Assembly: GCA_910587295.1 (NCBI GenBank)
Contig: CAJULP010000006.1
Span: forward strand, 1 to 27,622
Length of the DNA: 27,622 bases
Source of the DNA: an uncultured Lachnospiraceae bacterium
GTDB taxonomy: Bacteria; Bacillota; Clostridia; Lachnospirales; Lachnospiraceae
Direction of reading: 5' to 3'
In this document: positions 1-7,471 of the stretch, piece after piece
Position numbering within the stretch: position 1 is the stretch's first letter
Layout: each line of letters begins with the position of its first letter
Notes under the pieces: model-generated
The model's input: the letters and a program-made list of their open reading frames with translations, nothing else
What the model was told of the DNA's origin: nothing
The model's database searches: none
Translations under genes and position numbers: made by a program

Positions 1-101
1 AAAGGCGGAAGGCCCCTTGAAGACGACGAGGTAGGTAGGCCTGGGGTGTAAGCGCAGAGATGCGCTGAGCTGACAGGCACTAATAGGCCGAAGGCTTGGC
101 C
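1..101 (+). rRNA. rrl: 23S ribosomal RNA, 3' end (partial)
   Basis: The first ~100 bases match the conserved 3' end of bacterial 23S rRNA: the GAAGACGACGAGGTAG stretch, then GGTGTAAGCGCAG, GAGCTGACAGGCACTAATAGG and a terminal segment GGCTTGGCC that would close helix 1 with the 5' end of the molecule. The gene begins upstream of the window. The 3' end is placed at about 101 from the family's usual end and could be off by a few bases. No 5S gene follows in the 90 bases before the first tRNA. Confidence 0.93.
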
Positions 102-149
102 AGGAAGAGCGGAAGGTATATGCTTGGTGTTCGGTTTTGAAGGTATGGC

Positions 150-178
150 TTGAAAAAAATAATTATTAGGTGTATACT
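150..178 (+). promoter_or_regulatory. sigma-A-type promoter of the tRNA cluster
   Basis: TTGAAA (150-155), a 17-base spacer and TATACT (173-178) fit the vegetative consensus well. The predicted start, near 185, is about 9 bases before the tRNA-Asp gene at 194. The tRNA cluster can therefore probably be transcribed independently of the rRNA operon. Seen by eye; the start site is inferred. Confidence 0.65.
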
Positions 179-193
179 AATGATTATTGTTAT

Positions 194-267
194 GGCCTGG
201 TGGCTCAGTTGGTTAGAGCGCCGCCCTGTCACGGCGGAGGTCGTGGGTTCGAATCCCATCCGGGTCG
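194..267 (+). tRNA. tRNA-Asp (GTC)
   Basis: Full cloverleaf: acceptor arms GGCCTGG (194-200) and CCGGGTC (260-266) pair, including G-U pairs. The anticodon loop is CTGTCAC between CCGCC and GGCGG, giving anticodon GTC. The T loop is TTCGAAT. The 3' CCA is not encoded. First of seven tRNAs in the cluster. Confidence 0.97.
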
Positions 268-287
268 TTAGAATGTACATTATATAT

Positions 288-360
288 GGGATCTTAGCTC
301 AGCTGGGAGAGCATCTGCCTTACAAGCAGAGGGTCATAGGTTCGAGCCCTATAGGTCCCA
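288..360 (+). tRNA. tRNA-Val (TAC)
   Basis: Acceptor arms GGGATCT (288-294) and AGGTCCC (353-359) pair, and the discriminator is A360. Anticodon loop CTTACAA gives TAC, which reads GTA and related valine codons. The T loop TTCGAGC is present. No CCA is encoded. Confidence 0.97.
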
Positions 361-385
361 TTATTCCGCAAGTGGAATGGTAGTT

Positions 386-458
386 GCCGATGTGGCTCAA
401 TTGGCAGAGCAGCTGATTTGTAATCAGCAGGTTATCGGTTCGAGTCCGATCATCGGCT
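386..458 (+). tRNA. tRNA-Thr (TGT)
   Basis: Acceptor arms GCCGATG (386-392) and CATCGGC (451-457) pair perfectly. Anticodon stem GCTGA/TCAGC encloses loop TTTGTAA, giving TGT. Discriminator is T458. No CCA is encoded. Confidence 0.97.
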
Positions 459-477
459 TTTGATAGAAATATCATAT

Positions 478-559
478 GGATGGATTCCCGAGTGGCCAAA
501 GGGGACAGACTGTAAATCTGCTGCAAATTGCTTCGGTGGTTCGAATCCACCTCCATCCA
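478..559 (+). tRNA. tRNA-Tyr (GTA), long variable arm
   Basis: Acceptor arms GGATGGA (478-484) and TCCATCC (552-558) pair. The loop CTGTAAA gives anticodon GTA. At 82 bases, with an extra stem-loop around CTGC..GCTTCGG, it is a class II tRNA, as expected for bacterial tRNA-Tyr. The outermost anticodon-stem pair looks like an A-C mismatch. No CCA is encoded. Confidence 0.95.
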
Positions 560-614
560 TTAAATTGCGAAACAACATGACTAAAGTTGAGTAAAGGCAA
601 TTTAAATTTAATAA

Positions 615-688
615 CGCGGGGTGGAGCAGTCTGGAAGCTCGTCGGGCTCATAACCCGAAGGTCATAGGTTCAAATCCTATCCCCGCTA
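615..688 (+). tRNA. tRNA-fMet (CAT), initiator
   Basis: Anticodon loop CTCATAA sits on a stem with three consecutive G-C pairs (TCGGG/CCCGA), the hallmark of initiator tRNA. Position 1 (C615) is unpaired with position 72, the other initiator hallmark. Here position 72 is T687, so the mismatch is C1-U72 rather than the usual C1-A72. Remaining acceptor pairs GCGGGG/CCCCGC are perfect. Discriminator is A688. No CCA is encoded. Confidence 0.95.
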
Positions 689-695
689 TTCAAAT

Positions 696-768
<73 letters not shown>

Positions 769-801
769 TTTTTCTTGTGTTTTAGGGTATACTTATTATA
801 T

Positions 802-874
802 GGGCCACTAGCTCAGGTGGTAGAGCACTTGACTTTTAATCAAGTTGTCCGGGGTTCGAGTCCCCGGTGGCTCA
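802..874 (+). tRNA. tRNA-Lys (TTT)
   Basis: Acceptor arms GGGCCAC (802-808) and GTGGCTC (867-873) pair, allowing one G-T. Anticodon stem CTTGA/TCAAG holds loop CTTTTAA, giving TTT. No CCA is encoded. Last gene of the tRNA cluster; no clear terminator hairpin is visible after it. Confidence 0.97.
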
Positions 875-953
875 TTTAATCTATCTATTTTATTTTGCAT
901 GTCATATATTATTCCACCACGAAAAGAATAAATATTAAGAAAACATAGTATTT

Positions 954-982
954 TTGACTTGAACTGTTATGTATGGTACAAT
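954..982 (+). promoter_or_regulatory. promoter of the HD-yaaO-pyk-holB gene run
   Basis: TTGACT (954-959), a 17-base spacer and TACAAT (977-982) match the vegetative consensus closely. TGG directly precedes the -10 box, which adds an extended -10 motif. It lies about 70 bases upstream of the first gene of the plus-strand run and is the best candidate promoter for it. Confidence 0.75.
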
Positions 983-1053
983 GGGCGTTAGCATAGAGGC
1001 TAGAATAGATATTGGCCAGTATGGCATAATGTATATAAATGGGAGAATGCATT

Positions 1054-1596
1054 ATGAAAGAAAAGCATAAAAAGAAATTAGAGAAAGTGCGGAAACGTCA
1101 CGAGCAGAGAAAAGAATTGTTTAAGCTTTATAAGGAATATGCTGCTGATATATTAAAGTCTGATAATTTCAAAAACACCAGAAATTATATTCAGCATGGT
1201 TCTATGTCTGTGCACAGTCATTGCATGGATGTAGCAAGAAAAAGCATTGCGATCAGTAAATTTTTAAGGATTCCATGTAATGAACGTGATTTGATCAGAG
1301 GTGCTCTTTTACATGACTATTTCTTGTATGATTGGCATAATAAGGATAGAGAAGACTATCAGATTTTACATGGATTTTATCATCCGGGTATTGCGCTTAA
1401 AAATGCCAGCAAGGAGTATAATTTAACGCCAAGGGAAAAGGACATTATCAAAAAGCACATGTGGCCGCTTACGGTCTCACCTCCCCGTTGCAGAGAAGCA
1501 TGGATTGTGACTACTGCTGATAAGTATTGTTCTTTATTGGAAACATTGCGGCTCCGTAAAGGAAGCGGGAGGGTAAGGATAAAGGTAAGTAATTAA
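1054..1596 (+). CDS. HD-domain metal-dependent phosphohydrolase-like protein
   Basis: A 180-residue soluble protein with a lysine/arginine-rich start followed by an HD domain. The signature histidines and aspartates are visible: H54/H56 in VHSHCMDVA, the H87-D88 pair in GALLHDYFLYDWH, a later HGFYHPG and KKHMWPLT, and an aspartate in TTADKYCSL near the end. HD proteins bind one or two metal ions and usually cleave phosphate esters of nucleotides; the substrate here is unknown. The start at 1054 is chosen because GGGAGA (1041-1046) lies 7 bases before it; an in-frame ATG at 1039 overlaps that site. It is the first gene after the promoter at 954-982 and ends 2 bases before the decarboxylase-family gene, so the two are probably translated together. 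Confidence 0.85.
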   Translation: MKEKHKKKLEKVRKRHEQRKELFKLYKEYAADILKSDNFKNTRNYIQHGSMSVHSHCMDVARKSIAISKFLRIPCNERDLIRGALLHDYFLYDWHNKDREDYQILHGFYHPGIALKNASKEYNLTPREKDIIKKHMWPLTVSPPRCREAWIVTTADKYCSLLETLRLRKGSGRVRIKVSN

Positions 1597-1598
1597 AT

Positions 1599-2987
1599 AT
1601 GGGTTTATATCATGATTTAAAAGAATATGGTGAGAGTGGTTTTTATCCTTTTCATATGCCGGGGCATAAACGTAATCTGCAAAGTGGCTGCTTATCCGGT
1701 TTGTATCAGATAGATCTTACCGAGATTGATGGTTTTGATAATCTTCATTGTCCAGAATCCATAATTATGAATGCACAGGAGCGTGCTGCACAACTTTATC
1801 ATTCTGAAGAAACGTATTATTTGATCAATGGAAGCACATCAGGCATTTTGAGTGCAGTTTCAGCTGTAGCTTGTGGCGGGGATACGTTGTTGATTGCAAG
1901 GAATTGCCATAAAGCCGTATATCATGCGGCTTTTTTAAATCATATGGATCTTGCCTATGTGTACCCTGAAATATGTGAAAAATATGACATAGCAGGGGAA
2001 ATAACTGCAAGGCAGATAAAAGAGAGACTTGATGCGATAAATCCTATGAGAAAAGTCGCCGGTGTGGTGGTTACTTCTCCTACGTATGATGGAATATGTT
2101 CTAATATAAGAGAAATTGGCGATCTGGTTCATCAATACGGGATACCGCTTATAGTAGATCAGGCACATGGCGCACATTTCGGGTTACATCCGTTGTTTCC
2201 GGAAAATGCTGTCTGCCAGGGGGCCGATTTGGTGATACACAGTGTGCACAAAACATTGGCAGCGCCTACACAAACAGCGCTTATTCATAAAAATGGCCTG
2301 CTGGTGGATAGCGAAAAGTTGAGGAGTTATCTTTGTATCTATCAAAGCAGCAGTCCCTCATATCCCCTTATGGCAGGGATAGATGAAGCGATACGCATAG
2401 CGGAAGATGAAGGAAAAGAAAGGCTTTCGCTATTGTTAGATTATAGAAAAGAGTTGATCAGCCATGTGGCAGGATGTAAGTATATCCGAATATGTCCGGA
2501 TACAGAGCCAGGGAAACTGGTTATTTCTGTAAAGGGAACATCTATGACAGGGCAGCAACTGTATGATGTATTGAGAAGGAAATATCATTTGCAGATGGAG
2601 ATGGCATCCGGCACATATGTGCTTGCAATCTTATCTATGATGGATACAAAAGAAGGGTTGAAACGTTTATCAAAGGCACTTTGTGAGATAGACAAGGAAC
2701 TTTACAGTTTGGAAATTGAAAAATTTCTGCTTGTTCATTCAAAAAAAGTGCCGGAAAAACGCCTGGAGCTATGGGATAGCTTTTTGAAAACATATGAGGA
2801 AGAAGACTTGGATTGTGCATTAGGCAGGATTGCTGCGGAATTCGTGAATCTATATCCACCCGGGATTCCGCTTTTAGTGCCTGGTGAGGTGATATCTGCA
2901 CAGTTTGTGGATATGATCAAAGAATATCAAAAAAAAGGCTATACGGTGCAAGGAGTCAATGATAAGAAAGTGAAAGTGGTCGTTTAG
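1599..2987 (+). CDS. Orn/Lys/Arg decarboxylase-family PLP enzyme (YaaO-like)
   Basis: A 462-residue fold-type I pyridoxal-phosphate enzyme of the ornithine/lysine/arginine decarboxylase family. Visible marks: FHMPGHKRN near the start, EIDGFDNLHCPE, the cofactor-pocket NGSTSG, D187 and H190 in IVDQAHGAH, and the Schiff-base lysine K218 in HSVHKTLAAPTQ. The C-terminal YPPGIPLLVPGE is typical of the family. The length fits the short Bacillus YaaO-type, not the ~700-residue inducible enterobacterial decarboxylases. Such enzymes make polyamines or cadaverine by removing CO2 from a basic amino acid; which one cannot be read from the sequence. In Bacillus the homologue also heads the tmk-yaaQ-yaaR-holB cluster, and the same order is largely kept here. 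A weak site AAAGGTAA precedes the start. Confidence 0.9.
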   Translation: MGLYHDLKEYGESGFYPFHMPGHKRNLQSGCLSGLYQIDLTEIDGFDNLHCPESIIMNAQERAAQLYHSEETYYLINGSTSGILSAVSAVACGGDTLLIARNCHKAVYHAAFLNHMDLAYVYPEICEKYDIAGEITARQIKERLDAINPMRKVAGVVVTSPTYDGICSNIREIGDLVHQYGIPLIVDQAHGAHFGLHPLFPENAVCQGADLVIHSVHKTLAAPTQTALIHKNGLLVDSEKLRSYLCIYQSSSPSYPLMAGIDEAIRIAEDEGKERLSLLLDYRKELISHVAGCKYIRICPDTEPGKLVISVKGTSMTGQQLYDVLRRKYHLQMEMASGTYVLAILSMMDTKEGLKRLSKALCEIDKELYSLEIEKFLLVHSKKVPEKRLELWDSFLKTYEEEDLDCALGRIAAEFVNLYPPGIPLLVPGEVISAQFVDMIKEYQKKGYTVQGVNDKKVKVVV

Positions 2988-2990
2988 AAA

Positions 2991-3014
2991 TAACCTAGAA
3001 GGAGGATTAGGTTA
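2991..3014 (+). promoter_or_regulatory. hairpin presenting the pyk ribosome-binding site
   Basis: TAACCTA (2991-2997) and TAGGTTA (3008-3014) form a perfect 7-bp inverted repeat. Its 10-base loop GAAGGAGGAT contains the GGAGG ribosome-binding site of pyruvate kinase, whose ATG follows 2 bases after the stem. Seen directly; any regulatory role is inference. See findings. Confidence 0.5.
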
Positions 3015-3016
3015 GT

Positions 3017-4429
3017 ATGCGTAAAACAAAAATAATATGTACAATTGGACCTGCCAGTGAAAGTGAGGAGAAGCTTCGGGAGCTGATACTTGCGGGAATG
3101 AATGTGGCAAGATTCAACTTTTCCCATGAAACGCATGAAAAGCACAAAAAAATGTTTGACAGGGTGATTAAGGTCAGCAATGAACTGGGAATCCATGTCG
3201 CTACATTGCTTGACACAAAAGGACCGGAGATTCGCTTAAAGGATTTAGAAGGGGGCCGGGCAGAGCTTGTCAGCGGGCAAAAATTTATATTAACAACAGA
3301 AGATATCCTTGGGAATCAGGAGCGGGTGGCAATTACCTATAAGAACCTGAAAAATGACATTTCTGCGGGAACAACGATTTTAATAGATGATGGTCTGATT
3401 GAAATGGTTGTGGACGGGATTGAAGATACCGATATAATATGTACAGTGATAAATGGCGGCCCGATTTCAAACCATAAGGGTGTTAATGTGCCTGGAGCAG
3501 TGTTGTCAATGCCTTATATCAGTGAGGCAGACAGAAGTGACATTATGTTTGGATGCGAAATAGGATATGATTTTCTTGCTGCTTCTTTTGTCAGGTGCAA
3601 GGAAGATGTGCTGGAAATCCGGAAAATTCTGGATGACTGCGGCAGTCATATGAAGATTATTGCAAAGATTGAAAACATGCAGGGGATACACAACCTTGAG
3701 GATATTCTTTCCGTTGCTGACGGTATCATGGTGGCGAGAGGAGATATGGGGGTGGAAATTCCTATGGAAGAAGTGCCAATAGTACAAAAGCAGATGATCA
3801 AAATGGCAGAGGCACAGGGGAAGCATGTCATTACTGCAACCCAAATGCTGGAGTCCATGATCAAGAATCCAAGGCCCACAAGGGCAGAAACCACAGATAT
3901 CGCCAATGCGATTTATGACGGAACAACGGCGATCATGCTTTCGGGAGAGAGTGCAGCCGGTTTATATCCGGTGGAAGCCGTCAGGACCATGGCAAAGATT
4001 GCCGAAAGGACGGAGAAGGATATTGATTATAAAGGAAGGATGAAAAAAAGAGAAAATATAACTGACTTTGATGTGACCACAGCGATTTCCCATGCCACTT
4101 GTACCACCGCCGCCGACTTAAAAGCAGCGGCTATCATAACGGTTACAATTTCTGGGTTTACAGCAGGTATGATCGCACGCTATAAGCCTTGCTGTCCGGT
4201 CATTGCTTGTAGTGTAAGTCCGGGGGTTTGCAGGCAGCTGGCTCTTTCATGGGGAGTAACGCCTATATGGATTGCAAGGGAAAGTACTGCGGATGATTTA
4301 TTTGAAGTTGCAGTCTGCGCAGCACAGAAGGCGGGTTATATAAAAAAAGGTGATACCGTTGTTCTCACGGCAGGGGTTCCCCTTGGGGTTGCGGGAAATA
4401 CTAATATGCTTCGGGTTGTTGAGGTTTAA
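3017..4429 (+). CDS. pyk: pyruvate kinase
   Basis: A 470-residue pyruvate kinase: phosphoenolpyruvate + ADP to pyruvate + ATP, the last step of glycolysis, in the cytoplasm. Clear family blocks are TKIICTIGPAS at the start, MNVARFNFSH, LDTKGPEIRL (start of the B domain), K217/E219 in IIAKIEN, D243 in VARGDMGVE, and TATQMLESMI followed by PRPTRAETTD. The length is that of the basic enzyme, without the extra C-terminal PEP-utilising domain found in some Bacillus enzymes. A strong AGGAGG precedes the ATG. It sits between the decarboxylase and the kinase-like gene in a cluster where pyk is not usually found, and it ends 5 bases before the next gene, so it is probably co-transcribed with DNA-replication and RNA-modification genes. 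Confidence 0.97.
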   Translation: MRKTKIICTIGPASESEEKLRELILAGMNVARFNFSHETHEKHKKMFDRVIKVSNELGIHVATLLDTKGPEIRLKDLEGGRAELVSGQKFILTTEDILGNQERVAITYKNLKNDISAGTTILIDDGLIEMVVDGIEDTDIICTVINGGPISNHKGVNVPGAVLSMPYISEADRSDIMFGCEIGYDFLAASFVRCKEDVLEIRKILDDCGSHMKIIAKIENMQGIHNLEDILSVADGIMVARGDMGVEIPMEEVPIVQKQMIKMAEAQGKHVITATQMLESMIKNPRPTRAETTDIANAIYDGTTAIMLSGESAAGLYPVEAVRTMAKIAERTEKDIDYKGRMKKRENITDFDVTTAISHATCTTAADLKAAAIITVTISGFTAGMIARYKPCCPVIACSVSPGVCRQLALSWGVTPIWIARESTADDLFEVAVCAAQKAGYIKKGDTVVLTAGVPLGVAGNTNMLRVVEV

Positions 4430-4434
4430 ATTTC

Positions 4435-5022
4435 ATGGGGAAAATGGTATACTTAATGGGGAAGAGTTCTACGGGTAAGGATACTGTTTACAGATGCCTT
4501 CTTTCATGGAAAGAAGGTAATCTAAGAAGGATAGTACCTTATACCACAAGGCCCATACGGCTTGGGGAGGAAGATGGAAAAGAATATCATTTCACGGATG
4601 ATACCGGATATGAGGATTTGGAAGCTAAGGGCAGCGTTATTGAGGCTCGCGCCTACCATACATATCACGGCATTTGGCGTTATTTTACAGTGGATGATGG
4701 AAAAATCAACCTTGACCATGAGAATTACTTGATTATAGGAACACTGGAATCTTATGTGAAAACAGTCCAGTATTTCGGGAAAGAGAAAGTGATACCGGTT
4801 CTTTTGGAATTGGATGACGGTGTCAGGCTGCAAAGGGCCCTCAACAGGGAAAGAAAACAGGAGCATCCGCGTTATGAGGAGCTTTGCAGGAGATATTTGG
4901 CTGATGCAAAGGACTTTTCAGAGGAAAAAATAAAATCAGCAGGAATCACAGGAAGATTTTTAAACGATAATTTTGAGAAATGCATTGCACAGATAAAAAT
5001 ATATATTCAAAATAACCTGTAA
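4435..5022 (+). CDS. guanylate kinase-like nucleotide kinase
   Basis: A 195-residue P-loop kinase. The N-terminal MGKSSTGKD (8-16) is a Walker A motif, and PYTTRPIRLGEEDGKEYHF is the GMP-binding block of guanylate kinases. The following family block is atypical: VIEARAYHTYHGIWRYFT replaces the usual FLEW.E..GNYYGT pattern. It is therefore best called guanylate kinase-like and may not be the housekeeping Gmk. It occupies the place that thymidylate kinase (tmk) holds in the Bacillus yaaO-tmk-yaaQ-yaaR-holB cluster, so it may supply a nucleotide-kinase role next to replication genes, but this is inference. Spacing to pyk is 5 bases, and 16 bases to the next start. Confidence 0.8.
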   Translation: MGKMVYLMGKSSTGKDTVYRCLLSWKEGNLRRIVPYTTRPIRLGEEDGKEYHFTDDTGYEDLEAKGSVIEARAYHTYHGIWRYFTVDDGKINLDHENYLIIGTLESYVKTVQYFGKEKVIPVLLELDDGVRLQRALNRERKQEHPRYEELCRRYLADAKDFSEEKIKSAGITGRFLNDNFEKCIAQIKIYIQNNL

Positions 5023-5038
5023 AAGGGAGGTGGCCTGT

Positions 5039-5479
5039 TTGGATATTAAAGTGAATCAAACAATGCCTGTGGCACAGCCGGAGACGGCGGCCCCGGTGCG
5101 TGAAACAGATGGATCCTTCAAATTCACGCTGGTCAGTCACGTTGAAGAGCAAGAACTTCAGGCAAGGCTTGGCGCACTAATGGAACAGATTAGCGAACAG
5201 GGGGATAAGCTTGCTAAAAAACGGGATATCAGGGATATGAAAAGATACCGCGGTCTGATCAAAGAATTTATGAATGAGATCATTAACCGTTCTCATTCCT
5301 TCAGTCGCGAAAATTTTCTTGACCGGAAGGGAAGGCACAGGGTTTATGGAATCATACGCCTTGTGGATGAAAATCTGGATGAGCTGGCAAAGGAGCTTAT
5401 GAAGGATGAGAAAGACCACTTGGCTATTTTATCTAAGATAGGGGAGATCAGAGGACTTTTGCTGGATATTTTTACGTAA
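5039..5479 (+). CDS. yaaR: YaaR family protein (DUF327)
   Basis: A 146-residue, largely helical, charged protein matching the YaaR/DUF327 family by size, by the C-terminal pattern VDENLDELAKELMKDEKD..ILSKIGEIRGLLLDI, and by position directly before holB as in Bacillus. The molecular function is not known. The start is taken as TTG at 5039 because GGGAGG (5025-5030) sits 8 bases upstream. A GTG at 5030 is in frame but overlaps that ribosome-binding site, so the longer form is unlikely. The first ~30 residues look disordered (Pro/Ala/Thr-rich), and the rest is predicted helical by eye. Confidence 0.85.
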   Translation: MDIKVNQTMPVAQPETAAPVRETDGSFKFTLVSHVEEQELQARLGALMEQISEQGDKLAKKRDIRDMKRYRGLIKEFMNEIINRSHSFSRENFLDRKGRHRVYGIIRLVDENLDELAKELMKDEKDHLAILSKIGEIRGLLLDIFT

Positions 5480-5529
5480 GATAAATGACTGGCACAGATG
5501 ACAGGATACAGGAAGGTATGGGGGATCAT

Positions 5530-6522
5530 ATGAGCAGATTTGTTGATATTGTGGGACAGGAACAATTAAAGGAACATTTGCAGAATGCCGTCAGGCTGAA
5601 TCAAGTTTCTCATGCCTATATCATCAATGGAGAGAGAAGCTCCGGTAAGGAATTTATTGCCAAGGTTTTTGCAATGGCATTGCAGTGCGAAAACAGGCAG
5701 GATGGTGAGCCTTGCCAGGAGTGCCATTCCTGCAGGCAGGCGTTAAGCGCCAATCAGCCGGATATTATTTTTATTAGCCATGAAAAACCGGGAACCATCA
5801 GTGTGGATGATATCAGGAGACAAATCAACAACGATATTACCATTAAACCTTATAGCAGCCCCAAAAAGATCTACATTTTAAATGAAGGGGAAAAGATGAC
5901 GGTTCAGGCCCAGAACGCTCTTCTAAAAACTTTAGAGGAACCGCCGGAATATGCCGTGATCTTGATCTTGACAACAAATGTGGATTCCCTGCTTCCTACC
6001 ATCTTAAGCAGGTGCGTGGTTCTTAATATGAAGCCTGCTAAGGATGCGCAGGTGAAAAAGTTTCTGATGGAGACCATGCAGATACCGGATTACAAGGCAG
6101 ATATATGTACTGCTTTTGCAAGGGGGAATCTGGGGAAAGCAAAGATGCTTGCAGGCAGCGAGGAGTTTGATAAGGTAAAGGAAGAAGCAGTCACGCTGTT
6201 GAAATACATTAATGAGATGGAGATGCATGAGATTGTTTCTGCCATTAAGAAGATAAATGAATATAAATTTGATGTAAATGATTATCTGGATATTCTTTCT
6301 GTGTGGTATCGGGATGTGCTGCTGTTTAAAGCGACCCATGATGTAAATCACTTGATTTTCAGAGAGGAAATACAGTATATTAGAAGGGTGGCAGACAGGA
6401 GTACTTACGAGGGCATTGAAAAGATTATTGATGCACTTGAAAAGTCGAAGCAGCGCCTTGTGGCAAATGTAAATTTTGATCTGGCCATGGAATTGCTGCT
6501 TTTGACTATCAAAGAAAATTAA
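5530..6522 (+). CDS. holB: DNA polymerase III, delta' subunit
   Basis: About 330 residues of the clamp-loader delta' subunit, part of the complex that loads the sliding clamp onto primed DNA. It opens with FVDIVGQEQLKEHLQNAV and HAYIINGERSSGKE, a degenerate Walker A motif (E41 where S/T is expected), as is normal for the non-ATPase delta'. C53, C62, C65 and C68 form the zinc module, followed by ALLKTLEEPP and the SRC sensor motif in ILSRCVVLNM. The start at 5530 gives the family's usual N terminus; in-frame ATGs at 5485 and 5518 would add 15 or 4 residues. The ribosome-binding site candidates (AGGAAGG at 5510-5516, GGGGGA at 5520-5525) do not settle the choice. Followed by yaaT/ricT, as in Bacillus. 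Confidence 0.93.
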   Translation: MSRFVDIVGQEQLKEHLQNAVRLNQVSHAYIINGERSSGKEFIAKVFAMALQCENRQDGEPCQECHSCRQALSANQPDIIFISHEKPGTISVDDIRRQINNDITIKPYSSPKKIYILNEGEKMTVQAQNALLKTLEEPPEYAVILILTTNVDSLLPTILSRCVVLNMKPAKDAQVKKFLMETMQIPDYKADICTAFARGNLGKAKMLAGSEEFDKVKEEAVTLLKYINEMEMHEIVSAIKKINEYKFDVNDYLDILSVWYRDVLLFKATHDVNHLIFREEIQYIRRVADRSTYEGIEKIIDALEKSKQRLVANVNFDLAMELLLLTIKEN

Positions 6523-6539
6523 GTGGGGTAAATAGATTT

Positions 6540-7448
6540 ATGACAATGGTGATAGGTGTGCGTTTCCGCACAGCGGGAAAAATATATTTTTTTAATCCGG
6601 GGAAGCTGAATATTAAGCGGGGAGACCATGTGATCGTAGAAACGGCAAGAGGGATAGAATACGGTACTGTGGTTGGGGATCCGAGGGAGGTTGAAGATAA
6701 AAAGGTGGTACAACCTCTAAAGCCTGTCCTGCGGATCGCAACTTCGAGGGATGATGAGCAGGAGGCTGCAAATAAGAAAAAGGAAAAAGAAGCTTATAAG
6801 ATCTGCCTGGAAAAGATCCAGAAGCACGGTCTTGAGATGAAATTGATAGATGCGGAATATACGTTTGACAATAATAAAGTGTTATTTTATTTTACAGCGG
6901 ACGGGCGCATCGACTTCAGGGAGCTGGTCAAAGACTTGGCGGCTGTGTTTAAGACAAGAATTGAACTGCGGCAGATTGGTGTCCGTGATGAGACGAAAAT
7001 TTTGGGGGGCATTGGTATCTGCGGAAGGGAACTGTGCTGTCATAGGCATTTGTCAGAATTTGTTCCTGTTTCTATTAAAATGGCAAAAGAACAGAACTTA
7101 TCTTTAAACCCTACAAAAATTTCAGGTGTTTGTGGCAGGCTGATGTGCTGTCTAAAGCATGAGGAAGAGACCTATGAGGAGTTAAACCGCAGGCTTCCCA
7201 ATGTAGGTGACCACGTGACCACAGAAGACGGGCTAAAGGGTGAAGTGCACAGTGTGAATGTGTTAAGGCAGCTTGTTAAGGTAGTGGTGGAAGTTGGGGA
7301 TGAAAAGGAGATTCATGAGTACCGGGTAGAGCAGCTCCGCTTTAAAAGAAGGCATAAGCATAATAAGGTTGATGTGCAGAATGAAGAGTTGAAAGAGCTG
7401 GAAAAGCTTGAAAAAGAAGAAAGAAGATCAAAACTTGATGATAATTAG
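6540..7448 (+). CDS. ricT: PSP1-domain protein, RicT/YaaT family
   Basis: A 302-residue protein of the PSP1/YaaT family. It begins VIGVRFRTAGKIYFFNPG and carries the conserved cysteine sets C161, C166, C167 (GICGRELCC) and C198, C203, C204 (GVCGRLMCC). In Bacillus subtilis the homologue RicT joins RicA and RicF in an iron-sulfur complex that affects RNase Y processing, sporulation and biofilm formation; the cysteines here are those expected to hold such clusters. The C-terminal ~40 residues are Lys/Glu-rich and probably extended or coiled. Position between holB and the TrmN-type methyltransferase matches Bacillus, except that yabA is absent. Confidence 0.92.
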   Translation: MTMVIGVRFRTAGKIYFFNPGKLNIKRGDHVIVETARGIEYGTVVGDPREVEDKKVVQPLKPVLRIATSRDDEQEAANKKKEKEAYKICLEKIQKHGLEMKLIDAEYTFDNNKVLFYFTADGRIDFRELVKDLAAVFKTRIELRQIGVRDETKILGGIGICGRELCCHRHLSEFVPVSIKMAKEQNLSLNPTKISGVCGRLMCCLKHEEETYEELNRRLPNVGDHVTTEDGLKGEVHSVNVLRQLVKVVVEVGDEKEIHEYRVEQLRFKRRHKHNKVDVQNEELKELEKLEKEERRSKLDDN

Positions 7449-7471
7449 GTTTTGGGCCGGAGGATGGGTAA

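Noticed and set aside
80..556. Small open frames over the tRNA cluster
   Set aside because: They are translations of tRNA and rRNA-spacer sequence and have no ribosome-binding sites.
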